A stretch of 23,850 bases of DNA from TMED14 sp041158165 (GTDB taxonomy: Bacteria; Bacteroidota; Bacteroidia; Flavobacteriales; Schleiferiaceae). The position numbers and the translations under genes were made by a program. Position 1 is the stretch's first letter. The number at the start of each line of letters is the position of its first letter. The stretch lies in contig JBEBBW010000027.1 of the NCBI GenBank assembly GCA_041158165.1, forward strand, positions 1 to 23,850, written 5' to 3'. This document shows, piece after piece, positions 8,145-16,612 of the stretch. The notes under the pieces are model-generated. The model did not search any database, was not told the DNA's origin, and saw only the letters and a program-made list of their open reading frames with translations.

Positions 8145-9152
8145 ATGATGCCCTGTTCCATGGCCCTACGACGCCTGATTGCGGTCGCCCTCCTACTGGC
8201 TCACGCTTGGTCCGCCCAAGCGCAAGACCCCCATTTTACCCAATACTACGCCAATCCGCTCTACTTAAATCCCGCATTTGCAGGGGTTAAGCAGTGTCCG
8301 CGCGTGACGACAAACTACCGAAACCAGTACCCCAGCTTGGGTGTTTACCAGACTTTTTCGGCCTCCTACGACCAGTACGTTGACGGCTTAAATGGCGGTG
8401 TCGGTTTGATGATGATGCAGGACGAAGCCGCCAATGGCGACCTGTCGCTCACCGAAGCATCGGGTATTTACTCGTACCATTTGAAGGTAAACCGCGACTT
8501 TATGCTGCTGTTTGGTGCGCAGGCAACCTTCCGCCAGCGTTCCCTCAACTGGAACAACCTGACGTTCCCCGACATGATTGATCCATTCTTTGGGTTTGTC
8601 AAGCCAACCAACGAAATCCGCCCTGACCAAACCACGGTTCAGCAGTTTGATTTGAGCTTTGGAATGCTCGGCTTTACCGAGAATTTCTACGTCGGTGCAT
8701 CAGCTCACCACGTTACCCAGCCAAACGAGGCCTTTTTAAGCACTTCTACACTGCCAATCAAGGTGACCGCACAAGCGGGCGCTACCATCCCACTCGGCCG
8801 CAAGCGTTTGTACAATGACCTCGACAACTTGCTCATTCCAAACATCGTGTACCAGACCCAAGGCGGCGCTCACCACATGACGGCTGGCGTGTCGTTTAAC
8901 CGCGGCGTACTCACGGGCGGGCTTGGATACCGCCAAGCGCTGGGTGTTGTCAGCACGAATCCTGACGCCTTGATTGCCATCATCGGCATTGCACCCAACG
9001 ACGTACCCTGGAAGTTCGGCTACTCCTACGACTATACGATTTCTGCCCTCGGAAACGTTATGGGAGGAGCGCACGAAGTTTCACTTTCGTACCAATTCCC
9101 TTGCCGTAGCCGCCGCGCGCGCTACAGCGAAGTAAAGTGCCCCAAATTTTAA
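8145..9152 (+). CDS. PorP/SprF family type IX secretion outer membrane protein
   Basis: Members of this family are outer-membrane barrels linked to type IX secretion, either in the core complex (PorP) or in presenting a particular surface adhesin (SprF). The signature is clear: a signal peptide (LIAVALLLAHAWSAQAQ) followed by DPHFTQYYANPLYLNPAFAG, the family hallmark, then NYRNQYPSLG and GGVGLMMMQDEA. Later features are the YVGASAHHVTQPNEAF strand and the ending HEVSLSYQFPC. Length, about 335 residues, is normal. Start choice is uncertain: ATGs lie at 8145, 8148 and 8160; the last gives the cleanest signal peptide, with the others adding MMPCS or similar. It ends 9 bases before gldJ, so the two are probably one transcript. 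Whether it works as PorP or as an SprF-type partner cannot be told from sequence alone. Confidence 0.9.
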   Translation: MMPCSMALRRLIAVALLLAHAWSAQAQDPHFTQYYANPLYLNPAFAGVKQCPRVTTNYRNQYPSLGVYQTFSASYDQYVDGLNGGVGLMMMQDEAANGDLSLTEASGIYSYHLKVNRDFMLLFGAQATFRQRSLNWNNLTFPDMIDPFFGFVKPTNEIRPDQTTVQQFDLSFGMLGFTENFYVGASAHHVTQPNEAFLSTSTLPIKVTAQAGATIPLGRKRLYNDLDNLLIPNIVYQTQGGAHHMTAGVSFNRGVLTGGLGYRQALGVVSTNPDALIAIIGIAPNDVPWKFGYSYDYTISALGNVMGGAHEVSLSYQFPCRSRRARYSEVKCPKF

Positions 9153-9161
9153 CCTTCCTCT

Positions 9162-10757
9162 ATGAAGCGTTCATTTTTCTCTTCGGCCATCGCCTTTAGT
9201 GCCCTGGTGCTCCTCGCCAGCGGTTGCGCTAAAACCCGTTCGAACTCTACGGGAATGTCCTACAACGACCGCAAAAACGGCGGATTCCAGATCAACCTCA
9301 AGTACAAAGGCCAAGAAACAGGCCCGGGCCTCGTGTTCATCGAGGGCGGAACCTTTATCATGGGCCGCGTCGAAGAGGACGTCATCAAAGACTGGAACAA
9401 CCAACCACGCCGTGTTACTGTGGCTTCATTCTACCTCGACGAGAACGAAGTAACCAATGCGGACTACCGTGAGTACCTCTACTGGCTGCGCCGGGTATAC
9501 GACTACGATTACTACCCCCAGATTTACCAATCAGCACTTCCTGACACGCTCGTTTGGCGCGACAAGATGGGTCTGAACGACATGTACGTGGAGAACTACC
9601 TGCGCCACCCGGCCTACAACTTCTACCCCGTAGTTGGGGTTAACTGGGAGCAGGCTATGCGCTTTTGCCAATGGCGCACCGACCGCGTAAACGAGCAAAT
9701 TTTGATCGACAAGGGCATTCTCAACGTGATGAACACCCAAGCCGACGACCAAAACTTCAACAGCGAAGTTTACCTCTACAAGCAAGGTGAATACACCCAG
9801 CAGAACCGCAAGGGCCTAAAGGACCTGAGTCCTGCACAAGTATTTGGCAAGGAAGGCCGTCCGGCACGCATCGAAGACGGCATCCTGCTGCCGAAGTACC
9901 GCCTCCCAACCGAAGCAGAATGGGAGTACGCAGCCTACGCAGAAATTGGCCAGCGCGTGTACAACCGCCAAATTGACCGCAACAAGTACACGTGGAATGG
10001 CTCTTCACTGCGCAACCGCGACAAGAAAGTTCAGGGCGATATGCTCGCGAACTACAAGCTGAGCGGTGGCGACAACATGGGTATGGGTGGCTACCTGAAC
10101 GACCAAGCCAACATTACCATGCAGGTTAAGTTCTACCCACCGAACGACTTCGGTCTGTACGACATGGCCGGTAACGTGGCGGAATGGGTGCTTGACGTGT
10201 ACCGTCCGCTTTCTGCCCAAGACATGGACGACCACCGTCCGTTCCGCGGTAACGAGTTTAAGACGTTTGACGACAACTACGCCGGCCTTGGGGAGCTTAC
10301 CGTGCTTACCGAGCCGCAGTACGAGCGCAACGCGAACGGCGACAGTGTCTTGGTTCGTCTTCCGGGACAACTGCCCCAGCGCGCTGTAACAGTGGAAGAA
10401 AACCTGAAGCGCCGCAACTACCAGAAGTCCGACTACCGCGACTTCTTGGACGGTGACGTTGAATCTTCACTGAATTACCGCAATGCTGGCGAGGAAGAAA
10501 CCGGCGACCAGATGTACAAGTACGGTGAAACCACGTTGATCGGCAACACGACCCGCGTGTACAAAGGCGGTTCATGGCGCGATCGTGCCTACTGGCTGTC
10601 TCCTGGCTCACGCCGCTACCTGGAGCAGGACCAAGCGACGGACTACATTGGCTTCCGCTGTGCGATGGACCGTGTTGGATTCCAGAACGAGTCGAGCAAG
10701 CGCACCAAGTCGTCGCCTAAGCCCAAGCAAGACAAGTTCGTACGCTACCGCCCATAG
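9162..10757 (+). CDS. gldJ: Gliding motility / type IX secretion lipoprotein GldJ
   Basis: GldJ is an outer-membrane lipoprotein needed in flavobacteria for gliding and for stability of the related lipoprotein GldK and the secretion machine. The 531-residue product has a lipoprotein signal peptide ending in LASGC with lipid-carrying Cys22. It then carries a formylglycine-generating-enzyme-like (SUMF1/FGE) fold: GLVFIEGGTFIMGRVEEDV, FYLDENEVTNADYREYLYWLRRV, YPVVGVNWEQAMRFCQWRT, YRLPTEAEWEYAA, YDMAGNVAEWVLDVY and YKGGSWRDRAYWLSPGSRRY. GldJ rather than GldK is supported by SYNDRKNGGFQINLKYKGQETGPGLVF near the start, the partner genes porU/porV, and murF downstream. gldK, gldL, gldM and gldN are not adjacent. 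murF begins 5 bases after its stop. Confidence 0.92.
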   Translation: MKRSFFSSAIAFSALVLLASGCAKTRSNSTGMSYNDRKNGGFQINLKYKGQETGPGLVFIEGGTFIMGRVEEDVIKDWNNQPRRVTVASFYLDENEVTNADYREYLYWLRRVYDYDYYPQIYQSALPDTLVWRDKMGLNDMYVENYLRHPAYNFYPVVGVNWEQAMRFCQWRTDRVNEQILIDKGILNVMNTQADDQNFNSEVYLYKQGEYTQQNRKGLKDLSPAQVFGKEGRPARIEDGILLPKYRLPTEAEWEYAAYAEIGQRVYNRQIDRNKYTWNGSSLRNRDKKVQGDMLANYKLSGGDNMGMGGYLNDQANITMQVKFYPPNDFGLYDMAGNVAEWVLDVYRPLSAQDMDDHRPFRGNEFKTFDDNYAGLGELTVLTEPQYERNANGDSVLVRLPGQLPQRAVTVEENLKRRNYQKSDYRDFLDGDVESSLNYRNAGEEETGDQMYKYGETTLIGNTTRVYKGGSWRDRAYWLSPGSRRYLEQDQATDYIGFRCAMDRVGFQNESSKRTKSSPKPKQDKFVRYRP

Positions 10758-10761
10758 GACG

Positions 10762-12033
10762 ATGAACGAATGGTATGCGCGCTTTGATGCGCGCGTAGGA
10801 GTCTGCTCCGACAGCCGCACGCTGGCTTCGGGGCAGATTTTTTTTGCACTGCGCGGAGAAACGTTTAACGGCAATCTTTTTGCTCCCACTGCCTTGGAGC
10901 AGGGCGCGTCCACTGTGGTGGTCGATGAACTAGTTGACGGACTGCGCGCTGACGATGCGCGCGTGGTCCTCGTTCCGGATACGCTGAAAGCCCTGCAGGA
11001 TTTGGCGCACCACCACCGCATGCAATGGGGCAAAACCGTCGTTGGACTGACCGGGAGCAACGGCAAGACTACCGCTAAAGAGCTGTTTGCCCATGTACTG
11101 CAGCAAAAATTCTCGGTCCTCGCGACCCAAGGCAACCTGAATAACCACATTGGCGTTCCGCTCACGCTACTCCGCCTTCTGCCTGAACACGAGGTGGCCG
11201 TAATCGAAATGGGCGCAAACCACCAGGGGGAAATTGACGAACTGTCGCAGATTGCAGCGCCCAACCTGGGGTACATTACCAACTTCGGCCTCGCCCACCT
11301 CGAAGGATTTGGCGGCCCAGAGGGCGTAGTCAAGGGCAAGTCGGAGCTTTACCGTTTCCTGGAATCCACCAAGGGAACCTCGCTCGTATACTACGCCGAC
11401 GACCGCCAACTCGCCGAATCCAGCGAGCCGCGCATCGTTTTTGGCGAAAACTGTCGGTTTACGTCGAACGAATTGGGGCAGCTCGCCGTTCACTGGAGCG
11501 GCCAGCAAGCTCAGAGCCACCTTATAGGCGACTTTCAGGATCGCGCGCTCGCGGCAGCCGTCGCCCTCGGTGCGCACTTTGGACTTACTACAGCAGAAAC
11601 CGCTCGAGGCATCGAAGCCTACGTGCCCCAAAATAACCGCGGAGAATGGCGTGAAGTTGGCGCCTACCGCGTCTTTATGGACGCGTACAACGCAAACCCG
11701 AGCAGTATGTCGGCGAGCTTGCGCAACGCTGCTCTCAGGCTTAACGCCAACGAAACGTTGTACGTAGCCGGCGACTTATTTGAACTTGGGGACTACGCCG
11801 CTCAAGCGCACCAAGAAATGGTCGACCTCATGCAGGAACTTGGCATCCTTCACGCGGTGCTGGTCGGGCCGTTATTTGCCGCTACAAAGCACCCGTACAC
11901 GTCGGTACTTCGCACCGAAGAGCTAGCCGAGGCCTGGAGCCTTGAGCCCCCAGCCTGCCGCAGTATTTGGGTTAAAGGATCGCGGGGAATGGCGCTGGAA
12001 CGCGCCGTGAAGGTCTTAGAAGCTAGGCCCTAA
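10762..12033 (+). CDS. murF: UDP-N-acetylmuramoyl-tripeptide--D-alanyl-D-alanine ligase
   Basis: MurF is the last cytosolic Mur ligase and adds D-Ala-D-Ala to the UDP-MurNAc-tripeptide using ATP. From the ATG at 10762 it has 423 residues, normal for the family. Seen motifs: SDSRTLASGQIFFALRGETFNGN (uridine-binding N-domain), the P-loop GLTGSNGKTTAKE (95-107), NLNNHIGVPLTLL, EMGANHQGEI, ITNFGLAHLEGFG, a KGKSELYRF segment, and VFMDAYNANPSSM plus VAGDLFELG in the C-domain. An in-frame extension to 10585 would overlap gldJ and is not needed. It follows gldJ by a few bases, as seen in other flavobacteria, and its stop overlaps the stop of the convergent barrel gene by bases 12030-12033. Confidence 0.95.
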   Translation: MNEWYARFDARVGVCSDSRTLASGQIFFALRGETFNGNLFAPTALEQGASTVVVDELVDGLRADDARVVLVPDTLKALQDLAHHHRMQWGKTVVGLTGSNGKTTAKELFAHVLQQKFSVLATQGNLNNHIGVPLTLLRLLPEHEVAVIEMGANHQGEIDELSQIAAPNLGYITNFGLAHLEGFGGPEGVVKGKSELYRFLESTKGTSLVYYADDRQLAESSEPRIVFGENCRFTSNELGQLAVHWSGQQAQSHLIGDFQDRALAAAVALGAHFGLTTAETARGIEAYVPQNNRGEWREVGAYRVFMDAYNANPSSMSASLRNAALRLNANETLYVAGDLFELGDYAAQAHQEMVDLMQELGILHAVLVGPLFAATKHPYTSVLRTEELAEAWSLEPPACRSIWVKGSRGMALERAVKVLEARP

Positions 12034-12674
12034 AGCGACAATCGAACTCCGCTCGAAAGCGTAATCCACAGGGGGTATTCCTTGTAGGCCGTAACCGGAC
12101 TTGCCTCAAACTCATTGAATGCGTTGTCCAGGCCCACCAGGCCGTACCAGCTCCACTGCTCGTTGAGCTTGATGGACGAGCCCAGTTCGATACCGGCCGA
12201 GGTCATGGTTTTTGCGACATCACTTGAAATTCCGTCTCGGCTCACGGACTGTAAACGACGGTATGCGATCGGGACCCAAACCTCAAGGGTAGTGATGTCC
12301 GAAACCTCTGTGGCAAAACCTAGACGTCCGCGCAGGAGCAGGTAGGTGCTTTGGGTACTGCGAAGCGATTCGCGATCCGGACCTTGACGGTAGGCAAAGT
12401 TGCTTTGGGCCACGTCCACGCCGAGTCGGAATGGCTTGATGTTGGCATTCACTGCCAGGCCATATGCCCCGCCCAATCGACCCCGAAACACATCGGTAAC
12501 CTCAGGTTGGGTACCCACAACTTCTGCTACAGCCCGGCGAAATACGGTGTTTGCTTGAACGAATGGTGCCACCGAAAGACTGCGCTCGCGCACGTCGCTG
12601 TCGGTGTAGTAGACTTGAGCGGCGAGGCTGCTGCTTGCTAGAAGTGCTGCGAGGATTACGCTAAATTTTGCCAT
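12030..12674 (-). CDS. Putative outer-membrane beta-barrel protein, unrecognised family
   Basis: I do not recognise this 214-residue protein. It has a signal peptide (MAKFSVILAALLASSSLAAQ) and then alternating short hydrophobic/polar stretches with many Tyr, Trp and Arg, ending in SSGVRLSL, which fits an eight-stranded-type outer-membrane barrel. Phrases such as GGAYGLAVNANIKPFRLGVDVAQSNFAY and TTLEVWVPIAYRRL look like consecutive strands. Its start lies inside the last codons of alaS (19-base overlap), so it is likely read from the alaS transcript and translationally coupled to it. On the other side its stop overlaps that of murF, leaving no room for a terminator. Function unknown; a structural or porin-like role is possible but not shown. 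Confidence 0.75.
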   Translation of the reverse strand: MAKFSVILAALLASSSLAAQVYYTDSDVRERSLSVAPFVQANTVFRRAVAEVVGTQPEVTDVFRGRLGGAYGLAVNANIKPFRLGVDVAQSNFAYRQGPDRESLRSTQSTYLLLRGRLGFATEVSDITTLEVWVPIAYRRLQSVSRDGISSDVAKTMTSAGIELGSSIKLNEQWSWYGLVGLDNAFNEFEASPVTAYKEYPLWITLSSGVRLSL

Positions 12675-15256
12675 TTCTCGGTGAATGCGGTGAGTAAGTT
12701 AGGAATTCCAGCCGGGTTTTTGCCGCCTGCCGAAGCATAAAAGGCCTGGCCACCCCCGCCACCTTGAATGTGCACACCCAGTTCGCGCACCCAGTTCCCT
12801 GCGTGAACTTTGGAGGCTGCTGCTTCACCCGCAGCCAAATGGGCCTGGGCCTTGCCGTCTTCTTCGATGGCCACCAGGATCACGAGGTCAGGATTGGCCT
12901 TCGTCAAGCCAAAAACGAGGTCTTTGGCGGCCGATGATCCGATGGCGAGCTGGGCAGAAACCCACCGCAAGCCAGCATGAGCTACCGCATCGCGAACCAA
13001 ATCGCCTTCGGCCCCGGCTGCCTGGGCACGCTGTGCGGCTTCCAGCTTTTTCTTGGCGTCGGCGAGCTGGACCCGAAGGTCCTGAAGTACAGCGGCCGGA
13101 TTGGCGTTTTTGGCTTCTTCGACCACCTCATTCCACTGCCGGCGGATTCCTTTGAGGTAGGCCTCTGCCGACGCTCCCGATAAGGCCTCAATGCGGCGCA
13201 CGCCCGATGCGACGCTCGACTCCGAGACCAATACAAAGGGCGCGAGCATTCCTGTGGCGGCCACGTGGGTTCCGCCACACAATTCGATGGACGGGCCAAA
13301 CTGAATGACGCGCACCGAATCGCCGTACTTTTCACCAAACAGCGCCATGGCTCCGAGGGCCTTCGCCTCAGAAATGGGCACGGAGCGGCGCTCAACCAAT
13401 GATTCGTTGACCCGGATGGCTTCGGTGACGTGGGCTTCAATGCGGTCCAGTTCTTCAGCCGTCACTTTTTGGAAGTGGCTAAAGTCAAATCGCAGCGTTT
13501 CGGGCGAAACCAGCGAACCGCGCTGCTCGACGTGGGTACCCAGCACACTGCGCAGGGCGTGGTGCAGCAAGTGGGTGGCACTGTGGTTCTGCGCCGACGC
13601 GGAACGACGGGCGCCGTCGACCGTCAAGGTCACCTCGGCGGTCCACGTCGAAGGTGCCGCCTCCAAAAGGTGTAGAATCATTCCCGTTTCTTTGGTCGTG
13701 CCCAAAACCGCAATCCGTTCGGCACCGAAGGAAACCCAGCCTTGGTCGCCTACTTGACCTCCGCCCTCAGGGTAAAATGGCGTAGGACTGAAGCATGCCT
13801 GAACCACCAGGCCTTTTGCCGTTTCGACGCTGCGGTAGCGCAAGAGTTGGCTTGACGTCGCCAAGTGGTCGTAGCCCACAAAAACGTCGCTCGCCCCCTC
13901 GTTCAGCACGGTCCAGTCGCCCACTTTTTGGGCGGAGGCTTGGCGCGAACGGTTCTTTTGAGCCTCCATTGCCGCGGCAAACCCGGCCTCGTCCACCGAC
14001 TTGCCCTGTTCGCGGCAAATCAGCGAAGTCAAATCCAGCGGGAATCCAAAGGTGTCGTAAAGTTCAAAGGCCCGTTCGCCCGACAAAACAGTGGATTCTG
14101 CCAACGCGGCGTCGAGGCGCTTGAGCCCCGACTCGAGGGTGCGCAAGAAGGCCACCTCTTCTTCGCGGATTACCTGCTGGATGAACGCAGCTCGGGCAGG
14201 CAGCTCCGGGAATGCCGAGCCCATTGTGCTCACCATCACGGGAACGAGTTCCGCCATAAAGGGCTCGCGGAAGCCCAACGTACTGTATCCGTAGCGAATA
14301 GCGCGGCGAAGAATGCGGCGAATAACGTATCCCGCACCGTTGGATGCCGGCAACTGGCCATCCGCCACCGCGAAGGCCACGGCCCGAATGTGGTCCGAGG
14401 CAACCCGCATCGCAATGTCAATGCGCTCCGCTTCGCCGTAGGTCAGCCCGCTCAGCGCTTCCAGCTTGCGCAGGTAGGGCTTAAATACTTCGGTGTCGTA
14501 GTTCGACGAAGCGCCAACCACGGCGCGCGCAAGGCGCTCAAAGCCCATTCCGGTGTCGACGTGCTGCGCCGGCAGTGTTACGAGCGATCCATTGGCCTTG
14601 CGCTCAAACTGCATGAACACCAGGTTCCAAATTTCAATTACTTGGGGATCGTCGTTGTTGACCAACGTGGCGCCGTCTACTGCAGCGCGCTCCGCCGACC
14701 CGCGAAGGTCAACGTGAATTTCAGAACAGGGTCCACACGGTCCGGTATCGCCCATCTCCCAAAAATTGTCTTTTTTGCTTCCGTATAGGATTCGGTCGGC
14801 CGCTATGTGTTTGAGCCACATACCCTTGGCCTCGTCGTCTGCCGCGAGTCCGTCGCCCTGGTCCCCGCCAAACACGGTCACGTACAAGCGATCCTTCTCG
14901 AGCTTGCACACCTCGGTAAGGAACTCCCAGGCCCAGTCAATGGCCTCTTGCTTGAAGTAGTCGCCGAACGACCAGTTGCCCAGCATTTCGAAGAGCGTGT
15001 GGTGGTAGGTATCGATGCCCACCTCTTCCAGATCGTTGTGTTTTCCGCTGACGCGCAGGCACTTTTGGCTGTCGGCGATGCGCGCGTGAACCACGGGCTT
15101 CGCCCCAATAAATATGTCTTTAAACGGATTCATTCCCGCGTTCGTGAACATCAGTGTGGGATCGTCCTTGATCACAAGGGGCGCCGAAGGCACAATTACG
15201 TGGCCTTTCGACGCAAAAAAGTCAAGGTATGCCTGGCGGAGTTCAGTCGGATTCAT
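12656..15256 (-). CDS. alaS: Alanine--tRNA ligase
   Basis: Charges tRNA-Ala with alanine and edits mischarged Ser/Gly. From the ATG at 15254-15256 it has 866 residues, normal for bacterial AlaS, and starts canonically with MNPTELRQAYLDFFASKGH. The class II catalytic domain shows MFTNAGMNPFKDIF and HHTLFEMLGNWSFGDYFK. The editing domain has the zinc pair HSATH (H558, H562) and CGGTH (C660, H664). The C-terminal DHHA1 domain ends in HIQGGGGGQAFYASAGG. The start 19 codons further upstream was rejected because it overlaps the divergent promoter. Transcription is expected from the TACTTTTG at 15287-15294 (minus strand), giving a leader of about 25 bases. The barrel gene follows with an overlap. 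Confidence 0.97.
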   Translation of the reverse strand: MNPTELRQAYLDFFASKGHVIVPSAPLVIKDDPTLMFTNAGMNPFKDIFIGAKPVVHARIADSQKCLRVSGKHNDLEEVGIDTYHHTLFEMLGNWSFGDYFKQEAIDWAWEFLTEVCKLEKDRLYVTVFGGDQGDGLAADDEAKGMWLKHIAADRILYGSKKDNFWEMGDTGPCGPCSEIHVDLRGSAERAAVDGATLVNNDDPQVIEIWNLVFMQFERKANGSLVTLPAQHVDTGMGFERLARAVVGASSNYDTEVFKPYLRKLEALSGLTYGEAERIDIAMRVASDHIRAVAFAVADGQLPASNGAGYVIRRILRRAIRYGYSTLGFREPFMAELVPVMVSTMGSAFPELPARAAFIQQVIREEEVAFLRTLESGLKRLDAALAESTVLSGERAFELYDTFGFPLDLTSLICREQGKSVDEAGFAAAMEAQKNRSRQASAQKVGDWTVLNEGASDVFVGYDHLATSSQLLRYRSVETAKGLVVQACFSPTPFYPEGGGQVGDQGWVSFGAERIAVLGTTKETGMILHLLEAAPSTWTAEVTLTVDGARRSASAQNHSATHLLHHALRSVLGTHVEQRGSLVSPETLRFDFSHFQKVTAEELDRIEAHVTEAIRVNESLVERRSVPISEAKALGAMALFGEKYGDSVRVIQFGPSIELCGGTHVAATGMLAPFVLVSESSVASGVRRIEALSGASAEAYLKGIRRQWNEVVEEAKNANPAAVLQDLRVQLADAKKKLEAAQRAQAAGAEGDLVRDAVAHAGLRWVSAQLAIGSSAAKDLVFGLTKANPDLVILVAIEEDGKAQAHLAAGEAAASKVHAGNWVRELGVHIQGGGGGQAFYASAGGKNPAGIPNLLTAFTEKWQNLA

Positions 15257-15271
15257 GCGGGTGGTTTTGCC

Positions 15272-15294
15272 TACTTTTGAAGGATACAAAAGTA
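15272..15294. promoter_or_regulatory. Palindromic pair of divergent -10 elements (alaS / M23 peptidase operon)
   Basis: TACTTTTG at 15272-15279 (plus strand) and its exact reverse complement at 15287-15294 (TACTTTTG on the minus strand) face each other across 7 bases. Both match TAnnTTTG perfectly. The plus copy would serve the peptidase gene, with its ATG at 15294; the minus copy would serve alaS, with its ATG at 15256. Each predicted start site falls in or next to the opposite -10, so the two promoters could exclude one another. Confidence 0.65.
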
Positions 15295-16271
15295 TGCGCC
15301 GCGCCAAGTACATCTACGACCCGTTAACCCTCGCCTACCACAAGGTCGAGCGCACGTGGAAGCACATTCTGCGCGATACCTCCTTGTTCCTACTTGGGTC
15401 GATGCTGATGGGGCTCATTTTCTTCTTCGGAATCCAGTACTTCATGGATTCGCCTCAAGAACGTGCGCTCAAGCGCCAGCTTGAAATTTCAGAGCAAACC
15501 TACTCAGAACTCGAAGACCAAATGGAGGAGCTTTCGCTGGTCATCGAAGAATTGGAGCGCCGCGACAACGAAATCTACCGCGTCATTTTGGAATCGGAAC
15601 CGCCCACCACGTGGGTACGTCAGGGCGGACTCCCCACAAACGGAACGAGCTACGAACGCATTCGCGGGCTTTCGAACGAAACCCTGTTGGAACGAAGCAT
15701 GCGCCGGGTGGACGACTTGAAAAAGCGGCTGGCCGTGCATTCCGCGAGCCTCGACGAGGTCGCTGAACTCGCCCAGAAGAAAGGTGAAATTCTCGAGGCT
15801 CTACCCGCCATTCGCCCCGTTAAAGACCAACCTGGAATCAAACTTTCGTCGGGCTTCGGATACCGCGTAGACCCGATGTTCAAGGTCAGTAAAATGCACC
15901 AGGGCATCGACTTTTCGGCACGCCAAGGCACGCCAATCTACGCCACCGCCGACGGCGTAGTCGTGTCCAACGAACTCTACGGCGGACGAGGCTTTGGCAA
16001 GCACCTCACCATTAGCCACGGTTACGGCTACCACACCCTTTATGCCCACATGAGCAAGGTGGTGCGCCGCCAAGGCCAGCGCATTCGGCGCGGAGACCTG
16101 ATCGGCTACGTCGGCAATACCGGCAAGTCCACGGGACCCCACTTGCACTACGAGGTGATTTACAAGGGGCAGCGGGTCAACCCCATCAACTTTTTCTTCA
16201 ACGACTTGACGCCCGCGCAGTACAACCAATTGCTCGCTCAAGCTGCGGCCAACAACCAATCTCTTGACTGA
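15294..16271 (+). CDS. Membrane-anchored M23 (LytM-type) peptidoglycan endopeptidase
   Basis: Predicted zinc metallopeptidase that cuts peptide crosslinks in peptidoglycan, facing the periplasm. The 325-residue protein has a short cytosolic start (MRRAKYIYDPLTLAYHKVERTWK), one membrane segment (about 29-49, FLLGSMLMGLIFFFGIQYF), a coiled-coil region rich in Glu/Leu (about 52-95), and a C-terminal LytM domain. The metal-site motifs are intact: HQGIDF (H202, D206), the YAHM segment, and GPHLHYE (H283, H285), so it should be catalytic rather than a degenerate activator. The ATG at 15294 matches the usual start of this Bacteroidota family; a longer frame back to 15114 only runs antisense through alaS. 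Its stop overlaps the MerR start by one base (TGATG). Confidence 0.92.
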   Translation: MRRAKYIYDPLTLAYHKVERTWKHILRDTSLFLLGSMLMGLIFFFGIQYFMDSPQERALKRQLEISEQTYSELEDQMEELSLVIEELERRDNEIYRVILESEPPTTWVRQGGLPTNGTSYERIRGLSNETLLERSMRRVDDLKKRLAVHSASLDEVAELAQKKGEILEALPAIRPVKDQPGIKLSSGFGYRVDPMFKVSKMHQGIDFSARQGTPIYATADGVVVSNELYGGRGFGKHLTISHGYGYHTLYAHMSKVVRRQGQRIRRGDLIGYVGNTGKSTGPHLHYEVIYKGQRVNPINFFFNDLTPAQYNQLLAQAAANNQSLD

Positions 16272-16612
16272 TGATTCCGACGGAATTCACCAAACGCTAC
16301 TACAGCATCGGCGAAGCCGCTGCGCTCTTTGAGCTCAAAACCTCCACGCTGCGCTTTTGGGAGAAGGAATTCCCGGAACTCCAGCCCAAAAAGTCCGAAT
16401 CGGGTGCGCGCAAGTACACGGCCAAAGACATGGAAAAGCTCCGCCAGATCCATTATTTAGTCAAAGAACGTGGATTCACCCTCGAAGGCGCGCGCGCGAA
16501 ATTGCGCCACGCGCCTGAGGATCAGATTGACCACGAAGAAGTGGTACGGCGTTTGCAGAAGGTGAAGGCCGAATTAGATCAATTCGCAAAAACGATTAAA
16601 ACCCTACCATGA
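16271..16612 (+). CDS. MerR family transcriptional regulator
   Basis: A 113-residue DNA-binding protein. The N-terminal winged helix-turn-helix of the MerR family is plain: YYSIGEAAALFELKTSTLRFWEKEFPEL, then KKSESGARKYTAKDMEKLRQIHYLVKERGFTLEGA. A short helical tail (about 78-113) probably dimerises. There is no separate effector domain and there are no paired cysteines as in metal-sensing MerR proteins, so the signal is unknown. It is locked between the M23 peptidase (1-base overlap) and lemA (ATGA overlap), which is a common setting in Bacteroidota, so it may regulate this operon or simply be co-expressed. Family assignment is firm; target genes are not known. Confidence 0.92.
   Translation: MIPTEFTKRYYSIGEAAALFELKTSTLRFWEKEFPELQPKKSESGARKYTAKDMEKLRQIHYLVKERGFTLEGARAKLRHAPEDQIDHEEVVRRLQKVKAELDQFAKTIKTLP

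Noticed and set aside
9162..10757. GldK or a true formylglycine-generating enzyme instead of GldJ
   Set aside because: The lipobox, the GldJ-like N-terminal segment and the porU/porV/murF neighbourhood favour GldJ; gldL, gldM and gldN, which normally follow gldK, are absent.
10585..10761. N-terminal extension of murF
   Set aside because: It would overlap the conserved end of gldJ in another frame; the ATG at 10762 gives the standard MurF start.
10608..11339. Minus-strand open frame of 243 codons
   Set aside because: Antisense across gldJ and murF, crosses their boundary, and has shadow-frame composition.
13865..14788. Plus-strand open frame of 307 codons
   Set aside because: It lies wholly antisense within alaS, shows no recognisable motif, and is His/Arg/Gln-rich as expected from a mirrored GC-biased reading frame.
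15114..15293. N-terminal extension of the M23 peptidase
   Set aside because: It runs antisense through the start of alaS and over the promoter region; the protein from 15294 has the expected start and membrane helix.
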